A DNA stretch of 64,000 nucleotides from Myroides odoratus (GCF_001549985.1 NZ_LROZ01000015.1:16990-80989); one strand, 5' to 3'; positions 8,139-17,010 are shown, numbered from the stretch's first letter. Translations and numbers: made by a program. The notes: a model not told the origin generated them from the letters alone.

Positions 8139-8581
8139 TATAAAATAGGTTTGAATTTGTCATTAAAATATTGGGTAATTTCAGAGTTATACTGCTGTAG
8201 ATGTTGCTTTAAGATATTGTCTAAATAAGAGTAAAGCGTTGTTTTTTCTTCTTTAGCTAGTTGGGTTATACGAAGTAATACTTCGTGATACTCAGGTCGG
8301 ATATAAACAACCTTCCCTGCTCTTGATGAAGGAAATTCATTAATTAGAAAAAGCTCTTGGTATTTAGTAGTTGCTATTTCTTTCTTTGGCTTCTTCTCTT
8401 TGACTTTTGTTACTTCTTCTTGGATTAGAGGTTCTTCTTTTTCTTCTACGATTGGCTTAGCTTGTTCTACAGACTTTACTTCTATATCACCACTCATGAT
8501 ATTCATTAAGTAGTCTTCATCGACTAACTCCTTTTGACTGTCTTTTTTTGATGGTTGTTTTGCTGTTTCCATATTATACAT
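8138..8581 (-). CDS. DUF3408-like protein (first of a tandem pair)
   Basis: This 147-residue protein has a Lys/Glu-rich, probably disordered N-terminus (1-90). The DUF3408-like C-terminus (about 92-147) contains KVVYIRPEYHEVLLRITQLA and a YLDNILKQHL helix. It aligns with the downstream 95-residue protein, consistent with duplication. It looks like a relic or accessory of a conjugation or partition module whose other genes are missing. Confidence 0.75.
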   Translation of the reverse strand: MYNMETAKQPSKKDSQKELVDEDYLMNIMSGDIEVKSVEQAKPIVEEKEEPLIQEEVTKVKEKKPKKEIATTKYQELFLINEFPSSRAGKVVYIRPEYHEVLLRITQLAKEEKTTLYSYLDNILKQHLQQYNSEITQYFNDKFKPIL

Positions 8582-9285
8582 TTTTAAAGGTTTACATTTT
8601 ACATTATGGATAGTTGCAAGTTTTAGCTTGTTAGAAACATTATACTAATACGTTTTTACACCAAGATCATTTTAAAACAGCTTTAAGGCACTATTTCAAA
8701 GACAATTGCAAAACTTACTTTACTATCTTACAGCAAAGAAAGTATATATACAGTTTGAAAACTTTAAATGGAATTTTAAGGTTGTACTTGGCACTTTAGT
8801 GTCAAATAGTGAGTAATTTCTTAATATGAAATCACTATAGATTTTACTTTGTAAAATTGATAGATTTAGTAATCGAAAGATTACAGCAAGTTATGTTTTG
8901 AGGCACTCGAAATTGAGATTCTCGCTTTTCAAAACGACTTGCTCTTGCAGAGGGCTGGAAAACTACTCCGAAGTCGTCAGTTTTGGGTTTAAAATAGTAG
9001 ATAGACTCAAAATATTGAGGGGTTTACGGATTTCAGTAATAGAATTAACAAAAATTTTAATATGTTTGATTTGATTATTTAGCTATCCATATTTTAAAAA
9101 GATATTTTTTATTTGGATAGTTTCGATAACTGTAATAGACTAGCTTTTTGACTATTTAATTTACAGTAAACTAAGTATATTAACAGCATGCTATCTGAAA
9201 TATAGATGTAGTTTTATGAAACTATGCTCCATTTTATTTCGTAAAAAAAATTATTTAAAAGTTATGTCAAAAGTATCTGCTAAAA
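8582..9285. other. Non-coding 700-bp gap with structured segment
   Basis: I see no supported gene here. The AT-rich left part precedes a more structured segment at 8885-8984, described separately, then AT-rich sequence leading to the nuclease-helicase gene. In conjugative elements of this group, the gap beside DUF3408 genes commonly lies near the transfer origin and mobilisation genes, so an oriT remnant is possible. Confidence 0.4.
8885..8984. other. Imperfect long hairpin with alternative pairing
   Basis: AGCAAGT (8885-8891) pairs with ACTTGCT (8937-8943), and inside it GTTTTGA (8895-8901) pairs with TCAAAAC (8929-8935). An exclusive alternative pairs ACGACTT (8934-8940) with AAGTCGT (8971-8977), extended by flanking A4/T4. 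The strand 8934-8940 takes part in both structures. Candidates are a transfer origin hairpin or a switching RNA leader. Confidence 0.5.
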
Positions 9286-10770
9286 ATGAAAGAAATTAAT
9301 CTATTATCAATATTAAGTGCTTATAAAAATTTAGATAAGGAAGCATTCGAATCTTTTTTGTTATATCACAACATCAAAATCAAAGTTAGTGAAATTAAAG
9401 ATTTACATAAGCTTGTACAAAATTTCACTTCAATTAGTAAGAATACAAAATTATTAGATAAGTATTTTATTGGATATTCAATACCTCAAATTGGAAAGGA
9501 ATTTGATTTATTAAGAATAGATAACGAAACAATAGTTAATATTGAATTAAAAAGAAGTAGTACTGAAGATAAAATAAAAACTCAATTACTGCGAAATCTT
9601 TATTATTTAAGTTTTTTAAAGAAAAAGATATCTTGTTATACATATGTTTCAGATGACGATAAACTATATACTCTTGATAATACTAACAATTTAGAAGAGG
9701 TAAACTTTAGGCAGTTAATCAGTGAACTGGTATCACAAGATGTTTTAAAAATAAAAAATATTAACAGTTATTTCAACCCATCTAATTACTTAGTTTCACC
9801 ATTTAACTCCACATCTGAATTTACAAAAGGAAAATATTTTTTAACTTTACAACAAGAAGAGATTAAAAATATTGTACTTGCTGAATTAATTAAACCAAGT
9901 TATTCTATATTATCTATCAAAGGAAATGCTGGTACAGGAAAAACTCTTTTGACTTATGATGTTGCAAAAGAAGTTTTAAACAAAAAAGAAGTCATATTAA
10001 TCCACTGTGGTATTCTAAATAATGGACACTATCAGCTAAGAAATGATTATGGATGGACAATAATATCTGCAAAAAATATCGTACATCAAGACTATTCTAA
10101 ATATCATCTAATTATTGTGGACGAAGCTCAAAGAATTCGTCCTACTCAATTGAATTTCTTAATTGAAAAAATAAAGAAAACTACTAATAATATCATTTTT
10201 TCATACGACGCACAACAAACACTAAGAAAGCAAGAAATAGTTTATAATGCTGTCGAAAAAATTGAAAATAGTACTACAATTCTACCTTTTGAGTTGACTA
10301 CTAAAATTAGGACTAATAAAGAAGTAGCATCATTTATTCAATGCCTTTTAAGTAAAAAGAGAGCTTTAGTAAAACATAATTATGAGAATATTGAAATATT
10401 TTATTTTGATAATTATGATGATGCTAAAAATTATCAAATTCAACTTAGAACTGAGGGTTGGAAAGTAATAAACTATACTCCATCAACAGTTGATGTTTTG
10501 CCATATGAACAGCATAATTTAGAAGACGAGTTAGATAACGCTCATACTGTAATTGGTCAAGAGTTTGATAGTGTTGTAGCTGTAATAGATAGCCATTTTT
10601 ACTATAAAAGTGGTTATTTGTCAACCAGAAATTATAATAAATATCCTTACTATCATCCTACGAAAATGCTATTCCAAATAGTTTCTAGGACAAGAATAAA
10701 ACTAGGAATAGTAATAATTAATAATCAGGAAGTATTAAATAGATGTATGGAAATTTTAAATCAAAAATAA
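9286..10770 (+). CDS. PD-(D/E)xK nuclease-helicase (DUF2075-like), putative defence
   Basis: This 494-residue protein joins an N-terminal restriction-like nuclease to an SF1-type helicase. D74 and E87-x-K89 (NIELKRS) fit the PD-(D/E)xK core. The ATPase part has Walker A GNAGTGKT (213-220) and Walker B IIVDEAQ (D279, E280). Late motifs include HTVIGQEFDSVVAVID and a terminal VSRTRIKLGIVI, typical of DUF2075/UvrD-like folds. Such nuclease-helicase fusions are frequent in anti-phage loci. The gene lies 95 bp upstream of the NACHT gene, in the same direction. Antiviral action is inferred from architecture and neighbourhood. Confidence 0.82.
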   Translation: MKEINLLSILSAYKNLDKEAFESFLLYHNIKIKVSEIKDLHKLVQNFTSISKNTKLLDKYFIGYSIPQIGKEFDLLRIDNETIVNIELKRSSTEDKIKTQLLRNLYYLSFLKKKISCYTYVSDDDKLYTLDNTNNLEEVNFRQLISELVSQDVLKIKNINSYFNPSNYLVSPFNSTSEFTKGKYFLTLQQEEIKNIVLAELIKPSYSILSIKGNAGTGKTLLTYDVAKEVLNKKEVILIHCGILNNGHYQLRNDYGWTIISAKNIVHQDYSKYHLIIVDEAQRIRPTQLNFLIEKIKKTTNNIIFSYDAQQTLRKQEIVYNAVEKIENSTTILPFELTTKIRTNKEVASFIQCLLSKKRALVKHNYENIEIFYFDNYDDAKNYQIQLRTEGWKVINYTPSTVDVLPYEQHNLEDELDNAHTVIGQEFDSVVAVIDSHFYYKSGYLSTRNYNKYPYYHPTKMLFQIVSRTRIKLGIVIINNQEVLNRCMEILNQK

Positions 10771-10865
10771 AATAATTTTCACATAACTTAACATTCGCTC
10801 AATTCAAACCTGTACTTTGCCAAACCAAGTACCGTTAGCTATAACTTTACAAAAAAATTTCACAC

Positions 10866-12842
10866 ATGAATTTAGAAACCATCAATACTATATCTTCTAT
10901 AGCAGCTCCTTTTTCTACAATAATCATCGATACTTTTCTAAAACCAAAAATTGAAGATTTCAAAAAAAAATATGATAAAAAATCCAAAATAATTGATCAT
11001 TTCTTTGACAATACTTTTAAAGATTATCTCAATGATTGTTATGATAAATACTCTACACTTAATACTGTTGCATTTAAAAGGAATAAAATACTCCTAAAGA
11101 ATGTTTATATTCCATTAACTATTAAAAGTTATGATAATTCTAAAAGATTTAGATTAGATGAAATTACGGATGAGATATTCATAAGCAATAAAATACTTAT
11201 TACTGATTCCGCTGGAATGGGAAAGTCAACGATTTCGAAGAAGCTTGTTCTTTCTATTATAGAAAACAATTATGGAATTCCCATTTTAATAGAATTAAGG
11301 AGGTTAAATAAAAACAAAGATATTGTTCAAGAAATAATTGAACAGTTAGCACCAATTAATGAAGAAGTTGACAAACAATTAGTTTTAGATTTAATAAAAC
11401 GAGGAGATTTCATATTTTTCTTAGATGGGTATGATGAAATACTTTTATCAGAAAAACAGCATGTGACGAATGAAATTCAAAATTTTATTGAAAAATCTAA
11501 TAGGAATAAATTTGTACTTACTTCAAGACCAGAAGAAGCAATTTCTTCTTTTGGTAATTTTGATAAATTTAGCATTGTAAGTCTTGATCAAGATGAGGCA
11601 TTTGAATTAATTAGAAAATATGGAAACAATAATGATGTAGCAGAATTATTAATTACTAAAATTAGTGAACCGGAAATATTCGAGAATATTCAAGAATATC
11701 TGAATTCACCACTTCTTGTTTCACTATTATATGCTGCATTTGAATACAAGCAAAAAGTGCCCTTTGAAAAACATAATTTTTACCGACAAGTATTTGATTC
11801 TTTATATGAAAGTCATGATTTATCTAAAGGTGATTCCTTTGAAAGAGAAAAACATACAAAACTTACTTTAGATGAGTTCCATAAAGTTCTAAGAGTTTTA
11901 GCATTCAATTGTTTAAAAAAAGACAATAAAATTGAGTTTAATAAAGATGAATTTATCAAAATCATAGAAGCTACTAAGGATAAATGTCCTGATTTCAATT
12001 TTAGTGTTTCTGACTTAATGAAAGACTTAGTGGTAACAGTTCCAATTTTTTCACAAGATGGGTTATATTATAGATGGTCACATAAATCTTTGCAAGAGTA
12101 TTTCGCAGCCCAATTCGTTTATTGTGATGCAAAAGAGAATCAAAAAATACTTCTTGAACATATCGCATTTCATGATAATAACTCAACATTTTACAATGTA
12201 TTAGATTTGTATTCAAGTATAGATTCAGAGTTTTTTAATAATACTGTTGTTTATAAGCTGTTGAAAGATTATTTTCAATTCTTGAATAATTCTTTTTTGA
12301 ACATTCCTGATAATGAAGATAGATTGTTTAGAATTCAAATTATGTTTACACATTATATTTATTTAATTAGACATAAATTTGGAGAAAGAGAGAGTGGTAC
12401 TATCCTTTTTAAAATTATTAAAAAGTATAATCCTAAACACATATCCATGTCTATAGGTTTAAATGTGGGATTAGAAAAAAACTTGTCATATATAAAGATT
12501 CCTGAGATTACAAATAAGTATTTTGTATTACTAAAACTACTCTATTCAAAAAAATATGACTTTGTTGAAATTAAAGATTATGGAATATCAAAATTAAAGA
12601 GAGAATCCGTCGAAATCAAAATTGATTTGAAAGATGATATAATTTATCCTTTAAATAAGAGAAAGAATTCAACTTTTAACAATTCCATAAACTTTGAAAA
12701 GGTAAATACTCTGATTAAAATGTTTCTTTGTAGAAAAAATGAGAATGTATTAATCATAAATAAAGAAAAAGCTACTGATTTTATACAAAAAATTGAGACA
12801 TTTAACAAAAATAAAAAGAGAAATAATTTATTAGATTTCTAA
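10866..12842 (+). CDS. NACHT-domain STAND NTPase, putative bacterial NLR-like defence protein
   Basis: This 658-residue protein has a central NACHT NTPase. Walker A is SAGMGKST (115-122) and the NACHT-type Walker B is FFLDGYDE (D187, D190, E191). A sensor-like FVLTSRPEEA follows. The N-terminal 100 residues start with a hydrophobic segment (ISSIAAPFSTIIID), then a helical region. The C-terminal part (about 300-658) has YYRWSHKSLQEYFAAQFV, the winged-helix end of NACHT modules, then a poorly recognised segment that may sense the trigger. Bacterial NACHT proteins are known to protect against phages. No separate effector domain is evident. Confidence 0.88.
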   Translation: MNLETINTISSIAAPFSTIIIDTFLKPKIEDFKKKYDKKSKIIDHFFDNTFKDYLNDCYDKYSTLNTVAFKRNKILLKNVYIPLTIKSYDNSKRFRLDEITDEIFISNKILITDSAGMGKSTISKKLVLSIIENNYGIPILIELRRLNKNKDIVQEIIEQLAPINEEVDKQLVLDLIKRGDFIFFLDGYDEILLSEKQHVTNEIQNFIEKSNRNKFVLTSRPEEAISSFGNFDKFSIVSLDQDEAFELIRKYGNNNDVAELLITKISEPEIFENIQEYLNSPLLVSLLYAAFEYKQKVPFEKHNFYRQVFDSLYESHDLSKGDSFEREKHTKLTLDEFHKVLRVLAFNCLKKDNKIEFNKDEFIKIIEATKDKCPDFNFSVSDLMKDLVVTVPIFSQDGLYYRWSHKSLQEYFAAQFVYCDAKENQKILLEHIAFHDNNSTFYNVLDLYSSIDSEFFNNTVVYKLLKDYFQFLNNSFLNIPDNEDRLFRIQIMFTHYIYLIRHKFGERESGTILFKIIKKYNPKHISMSIGLNVGLEKNLSYIKIPEITNKYFVLLKLLYSKKYDFVEIKDYGISKLKRESVEIKIDLKDDIIYPLNKRKNSTFNNSINFEKVNTLIKMFLCRKNENVLIINKEKATDFIQKIETFNKNKKRNNLLDF

Positions 12843-13031
12843 AATACCGTATTTATGAAATACACATTTTAGAGATAAATTAAAATAACTCTCTTTTATC
12901 ATTAAGCAGTATATTTGACATAGAATCAAACGATTTCAATCATAGTTTAAAACTTTCCAAATAAGGTGCTCACCACAATTCAAAAAAGTGAACATCCCTA
13001 TTTATAAAGCATACGAAGTAAAAGAGGCTAA

Positions 13032-13045
13032 CCCTCTTTCTCCGC
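13032..13045 (+). repeat. Right attachment repeat (attR core)
   Basis: An exact 14-bp copy of the tRNA-Ser 3' end (CCCTCTTTCTCCGC). The preceding sequence does not form a tRNA, so it is the remnant created by integration. Confidence 0.88.
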
Positions 13046-13049
13046 AAAG

Positions 13050-13080
13050 AAAACCGATAACGAAAGTTATCGGTTTTTTT
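13050..13080 (+). terminator. Original tRNA-Ser terminator, displaced
   Basis: Perfect stem ACCGATAAC/GTTATCGGT with a GAAA loop and a run of seven T. It starts a few bases after the right attachment repeat, where the terminator of the uninterrupted tRNA gene would be. Confidence 0.85.
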
Positions 13081-13127
13081 ATTTTGTGAAAGTGATGGAG
13101 AGTTTTACTCTCAGCATCACGTTTACA

Positions 13128-13473
13128 AAATAAAAAAAGTACAATACCGAGTGTAGCGAGGTATTGGTTTTCTTTGTGTTTATTTACCTTGTTTGGGATA
13201 TGCAATCCCTTTATGGGAGATGGGAAATGAGAGAAGGGAAATGGGTTAAATTTTCTAAATAAAAAAAGCACAATGCCGAGTATATCGAGGTATTGGTTTT
13301 CTTTGTGTTTATTTCCCTTGTTTGGGATATGTAATTCCTTTATTGGAGATGGGAAATGAGAGAAGGGAAATGGGATAAATTTTCTAAATAAAAAAAAGCA
13401 TACTACCGAGTGTAACGAGGTATTGGTTTTCTTTGTGTTTATTTCCCTTGTTTGAGATCTGTAATCCCTTTTC
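13128..13473 (+). repeat. 129/130-bp tandem repeat, about 2.7 copies
   Basis: Units begin near 13132, 13261 and 13391; the shared GAGGTATTGG block occurs at 13158, 13287 and 13417. Each unit contains an imperfect hairpin: CAATACC pairs with GGTATTG in the first copy, with changes in the others. The purine-rich GGGAAATGAGAGAAGGGAAA block is in the first two copies only. The units differ by scattered substitutions. This is too long and divergent for a CRISPR array. Confidence 0.85.
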
Positions 13474-13529
13474 GGTTAAGGAATGTGAGCTATGAGTGAT
13501 GTGAAAAATAAGTTTTAAAAATCTGACTT

Positions 13530-14186
13530 TTACAATGCTGATAGTTGAAAATGCTCGAAATCTGGGTAATGTTTTTTCATTCCCTTATTTTTTAGTGTAT
13601 CTATATTAGCTTGACCTATGCCTACAAAATCAATCGCAAGGTTGTGAGCGGTTATTAAATCCCAAAGCCCGTCACCGAATGAAATAATACGATCAAAGTG
13701 TTCTGTTTTATAGTATGCTTTGGACTTTTCAATGGCTTTATTTACAATTTGCTCTCGTTCTTCTAGCTCATTTGAAGCCACTACTTGAATCGACTTAAAA
13801 TTGATCCCAATTCGCTCAAGTTTTAATACGGCTGGCTTGTACAACGATCCTGTTGCAAAACAAACACCAAAATCAGTATTTGTTTCTAACTCCTCGACTA
13901 TTTTCTTGGCTCCTTTAATTTCTTCTATCTTATGTTGTACAATTTCTTTATATAAGTATTCTTCAAATTCTTCGATTATTGTTTTATCACAGTTTTGATG
14001 GAAGGTAGACTCATATATTGTCTTAACAATGTGGGAGTCTGTATGGTGTTTAAAAGTTCCAAAAGAGTTAGAAAATTCTGGAATACCAATAGATTGTAGT
14101 GATTTTCTAAATGCATTTTGGTGTATTTCCACTGTATCGGTTAACGTACCGTCAATATCAAATACAATAAGATTCTTTTTTGCCAT
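13530..14186 (-). CDS. HAD-superfamily hydrolase, phosphoglycolate phosphatase-like
   Basis: This 218-residue protein has HAD motif I FDIDGTLTDT (9-18), motif II in FATGS (about 115-119), and motif III/IV near ISFGDGLWDL (about 168-177). The helical cap after motif I fits subfamily IA phosphatases such as Gph. Substrate cannot be read from sequence. It is a single gene, divergent from the APH-like kinase. Confidence 0.85.
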   Translation of the reverse strand: MAKKNLIVFDIDGTLTDTVEIHQNAFRKSLQSIGIPEFSNSFGTFKHHTDSHIVKTIYESTFHQNCDKTIIEEFEEYLYKEIVQHKIEEIKGAKKIVEELETNTDFGVCFATGSLYKPAVLKLERIGINFKSIQVVASNELEEREQIVNKAIEKSKAYYKTEHFDRIISFGDGLWDLITAHNLAIDFVGIGQANIDTLKNKGMKKHYPDFEHFQLSAL

Positions 14187-14495
14187 ATTTTTTGTTGTTC
14201 GTAGGTGTCAAGTAAAGTTAAACATAAAATATAGCTTTAAGAGACTAGTATTAATTTTAATACTTTTCAACCAGCTAGTTGGTTGTGTATTTATATATCA
14301 AAGATAAATTATAGTAGTCAAATACGATATGAAATGCAGAGCTAGGTGTAGTTTTATGCTAAAAATAAATTAGAATTTCTTATCCGCTAGATGTGTTGAG
14401 ATTCAGGTTTTTTCTATAAGTTCGCTTTTGAGAAACACATCGGCTACGTTTTGTCTATATTGAACTTTTCGTTGAATTAATTCGCCATTTGGGCC
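14187..14495. other. Divergent intergenic region
   Basis: This AT-rich gap has a short palindrome (CAACCA 14268-14273 with TGGTTG 14280-14285). I see no gene or clear consensus promoter. Confidence 0.4.
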
Positions 14496-14540
14496 ATGCG
14501 TTTCTCGTTAGCAACAAGTATAGATAAACTTAATATTGAC

Positions 14541-15533
14541 ATGAAAACTTTCCCCGTTATAGCCTCAATCGTATCCCCAACTGAATTAGGAGCATTTGTG
14601 AATGAAAAATATCTATTAGAGGCTCATTTCGATTGCACACTTTTTAGAACTGGAGTAAATCATACTTATTTCTTATCTCATGTAAATACAAAATATGTTG
14701 TTCGAGTTTACTGTCATAATTGGAGAACAAAAGCGGAGATCCAAGAAGAATTAAAGCTTTTAAATGTACTCAAAACACATACACTTTCAATTTCAATTCC
14801 AATTCCTGATAAAAATGGAAATTTAATTCAAGAAATAGTTGCTCCAGAAGGTTTGCGATATGTTGTACTTTTTACTTTTGCAAAAGGTGAAAAAATACGC
14901 TTCATGACCAATGAAACTTGCTCTGCAATTGGTTCTATGATGGCAAAGATTCATACTATTACGGCTGCAAAAAAAATCAACAGAATAAATTATACTTCGG
15001 ATGTTCTGCTGAATAAGGCTTATGATAAACTAAACTTTTTTTTTCCAGAGGATTTGAATGAGATGAAGTATTTAAAACAAATCTCTTCAATAATAGCAAA
15101 GCGTTTTGAAACGATAGTTTTATCCGAAGATCAAAAAGGTATTGTTCATCTTGATATTTGGTATGATAATTTGAGTGTAAATAAGGTCAATGAAATTACA
15201 ATTTTTGATTTTGATAATTGTGGAAATGGTTCTTTGATTTTAGATATCGGATATTTTTGCAAACAATTATTTTTTATTGAAAGCGATAAAAAGGAATATG
15301 AAACAAAAGTTGAAAGTTTCTTAGATGGTTATAAAAAAGAAAGAAATTTATCTGAAGAGGAGCTCGATTTAATTGCTGAAGCAGGAGCATCTATTTTTGT
15401 GTTTTATCTTGGTGTTCAAGCGCAAAGATTCGATTGGTCCAATATATTTCTAACCGAGAACTATCTTAAAATGTTTGTTGGAAGAATCAAAAATTGGTTA
15501 GAGTATTACGAAGAAAAAAACAACTGCAACTAA
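14541..15533 (+). CDS. APH-family phosphotransferase
   Basis: This kinase-like protein has 330 residues from the ATG at 14541 (MKTFPVIASI). An upstream in-frame ATG at 14496 would add 15 residues of unconvincing sequence. The APH/choline-kinase catalytic motif is IVHLDIWYDN (H-x-D-x4-N), followed by the metal-binding IFDFDNCG. Relatives include aminoglycoside, homoserine and hydroxyalkyl kinases; the substrate is not evident, and a resistance role should not be assumed. Confidence 0.83.
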   Translation: MKTFPVIASIVSPTELGAFVNEKYLLEAHFDCTLFRTGVNHTYFLSHVNTKYVVRVYCHNWRTKAEIQEELKLLNVLKTHTLSISIPIPDKNGNLIQEIVAPEGLRYVVLFTFAKGEKIRFMTNETCSAIGSMMAKIHTITAAKKINRINYTSDVLLNKAYDKLNFFFPEDLNEMKYLKQISSIIAKRFETIVLSEDQKGIVHLDIWYDNLSVNKVNEITIFDFDNCGNGSLILDIGYFCKQLFFIESDKKEYETKVESFLDGYKKERNLSEEELDLIAEAGASIFVFYLGVQAQRFDWSNIFLTENYLKMFVGRIKNWLEYYEEKNNCN

Positions 15534-15604
15534 TTTCGGCTTGACGAATAAGGCTGATCTAATTCGGAAGATAAAAATAGAATAAGCCTATAAAAAAATA
15601 GTAT

Positions 15605-15636
15605 AAAAAAACCGATAGCTAGGCTACCGGTTTTTC
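15605..15636 (+). terminator. Terminator after APH-like gene, bidirectional
   Basis: Stem ACCGATAGC/GCTACCGGT (one mismatch) with a TAG loop, flanked by A6 and T5. It sits between convergent genes. Confidence 0.82.
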
Positions 15637-15670
15637 AGCTTGTTGTTTCTAGTCAAGCTAATCTTTGTTT

Positions 15671-16645
15671 TTAAAATCTCCACAACATGAGTCCAGCTTG
15701 ATACCCTGCGCCTAAGGTCCAAATCAAAATATATTCGCCTTCTTTCAATGGTTTGACGAGTTGCTGATATTGGTCTAAGGCTACAAGTGGACTAGATGAC
15801 CCAGAGTATCCGATTTCTTTGGAATAGAAGGGAACTTTGTCATCGGGTAGGTTAAAGTGATTTTTGATGATCTCAATATTTTTTAGCGATAATTGAGAAA
15901 ATAAAAACAAACTGATATCGTCTGTTGTAAGTTTGTTTCGACGAAGAAAATCTTCTATTTTATTGGTTGCGTACTCTACACTGCCACTGCCATCAAAGGA
16001 AGTATCCCACATCGTTAATTCTCCTGTTGCAAAACAGGAATGCCCTTTAGGTGGAAATAATACCGTATTGCAAAAACTGCTATCTGTGTGGTAGTGTACA
16101 TCAATTAATCCAGAGGAAGTCTCATCTTTTTCTACGATAAAAGCAAAAGCAGAATCGGAAAAACAAAAGGCTGTTACTGGATTTTCTTTATCGAGTATAC
16201 TCGATAATTTTTCAGCGCAAATAACCAAGGCTTTTTGTGCAGTTTTGCTATTATTTAAGTACTGGGCTACCTGATCTAAAGCGATGAATGTACCAATACA
16301 ATTGGCATTAATATCATAGCACATGGTGTCGGGTTTACCTTGTAAGGCTTGGTGAATGAAGATGGAATCATTGGGAATTTGATGCTCTGGTGTAGCGGTT
16401 ACAAAAGCAATAATGTCAATTTCATTCATAGTGATTTTACTCGCTCTTAAAACGCCTTTAGCAGCGTCAATTCCCAAAGAGAGCGAAGTTTCAGGAGAAT
16501 CGGTTGGAACCACATAACGATTGGTTCTACCAAGTGCTTCTTGAATTTTTTTCATAGAAACACCTTGGTTTTCGAATTTTTCTATCACCGCTTCGTTGGT
16601 TTCTAGTTGCGAAGGATGGTGAAAATACATGTGTTTTAGTTTCAT
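15671..16645 (-). CDS. Ketoacyl-ACP synthase III-like protein with altered active site
   Basis: This 324-residue protein has the thiolase fold of FabH-like enzymes and the expected nucleophile Cys116 (DINANCIGTF). The region that normally reads H-Q-A-N around the catalytic His reads FSQLSLKNIE. The region that normally supplies Asn (GNTSSAS) reads IGYSGSSSPLVAL. Thus only Cys of the Cys-His-Asn triad is obvious. It may be an acyltransferase or non-decarboxylating condensing enzyme rather than a fatty-acid initiator. It is monocistronic, so context gives no pathway. Confidence 0.8.
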   Translation of the reverse strand: MKLKHMYFHHPSQLETNEAVIEKFENQGVSMKKIQEALGRTNRYVVPTDSPETSLSLGIDAAKGVLRASKITMNEIDIIAFVTATPEHQIPNDSIFIHQALQGKPDTMCYDINANCIGTFIALDQVAQYLNNSKTAQKALVICAEKLSSILDKENPVTAFCFSDSAFAFIVEKDETSSGLIDVHYHTDSSFCNTVLFPPKGHSCFATGELTMWDTSFDGSGSVEYATNKIEDFLRRNKLTTDDISLFLFSQLSLKNIEIIKNHFNLPDDKVPFYSKEIGYSGSSSPLVALDQYQQLVKPLKEGEYILIWTLGAGYQAGLMLWRF

Positions 16646-17010
16646 ACTATAAGGGGTTTTGTTGATAATAAAAAAATAGTATGGAACGAATTTAGGATTA
16701 AAATTATTTTTTTTGATTTTAATTATGTTAATATTTACTTATTTTTTACAATATTAAGGGTTGGGTAGTAGGGATGAACAAGTGTTTTTCTATACTAGAG
16801 AACGGTATTGTTTGAAAAGAATAGCCCTTGTTTTTAGGTACTGTCCAAGAAAGTGTAAAGGCAATGGAAATAAGCTGTGGCCTTAGGTTGATGTAATGTC
16901 AGTGTAAAAGATTACTGTATTTTTTAGGGAGGTATCGGTTTTTGAGAAAACGAAAAAGTATCCTTGTAAGCCCCTATTATCCGGCGTAAAAGAAGATTTA
17001 GTTTTAGCAA
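16646..17010. other. Intergenic region, nothing recognised
   Basis: 365 bp, AT-rich near the gene start on the left. No gene, RNA or strong hairpin was found. Confidence 0.4.

Larger units (their letters stand above)
50..13045. mobile_element. Integrative element in tRNA-Ser carrying probable defence cargo
   Basis: The element is bounded by identical 14-bp repeats at 50-63 (tRNA 3' end) and 13032-13045. The integrase lies directly inside the tRNA-proximal end. Other mobile-element genes are a small HTH protein, an Xre regulator, a JAB/RadC-like protein and two DUF3408-like proteins. No relaxase, coupling protein or type IV secretion gene is visible, so it is probably a decayed or helper-dependent element. 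The cargo is two HEPN-like proteins, a nuclease-helicase and a NACHT NTPase. Immediately outside the right repeat is a strong terminator that fits the original tRNA terminator, now displaced by about 13 kb. Confidence 0.88.
12843..13529. other. Right element boundary and intergenic repeats
   Basis: This stretch carries AT-rich sequence, the right attachment repeat (13032-13045), a strong terminator (13050-13080) and about 2.7 copies of a 129/130-bp repeat (13128-13473). No supported gene is present; the open frame crossing the attachment site is not credible. Confidence 0.7.

Noticed and set aside
13002..13271. 89-codon minus-strand open frame across the right attachment site
   Set aside because: It spans the att repeat, terminator and tandem repeat, with no recognisable protein sequence.
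13128..13473. CRISPR array
   Set aside because: The units are about 130 bp, diverged, and have no repeat-spacer alternation.
14496..14540. Upstream start for the APH-like kinase
   Set aside because: The added residues do not look like the family; the ATG at 14541 is preferred.
14541..15533. Aminoglycoside resistance gene
   Set aside because: Only the general APH fold motifs are visible; the substrate cannot be inferred.
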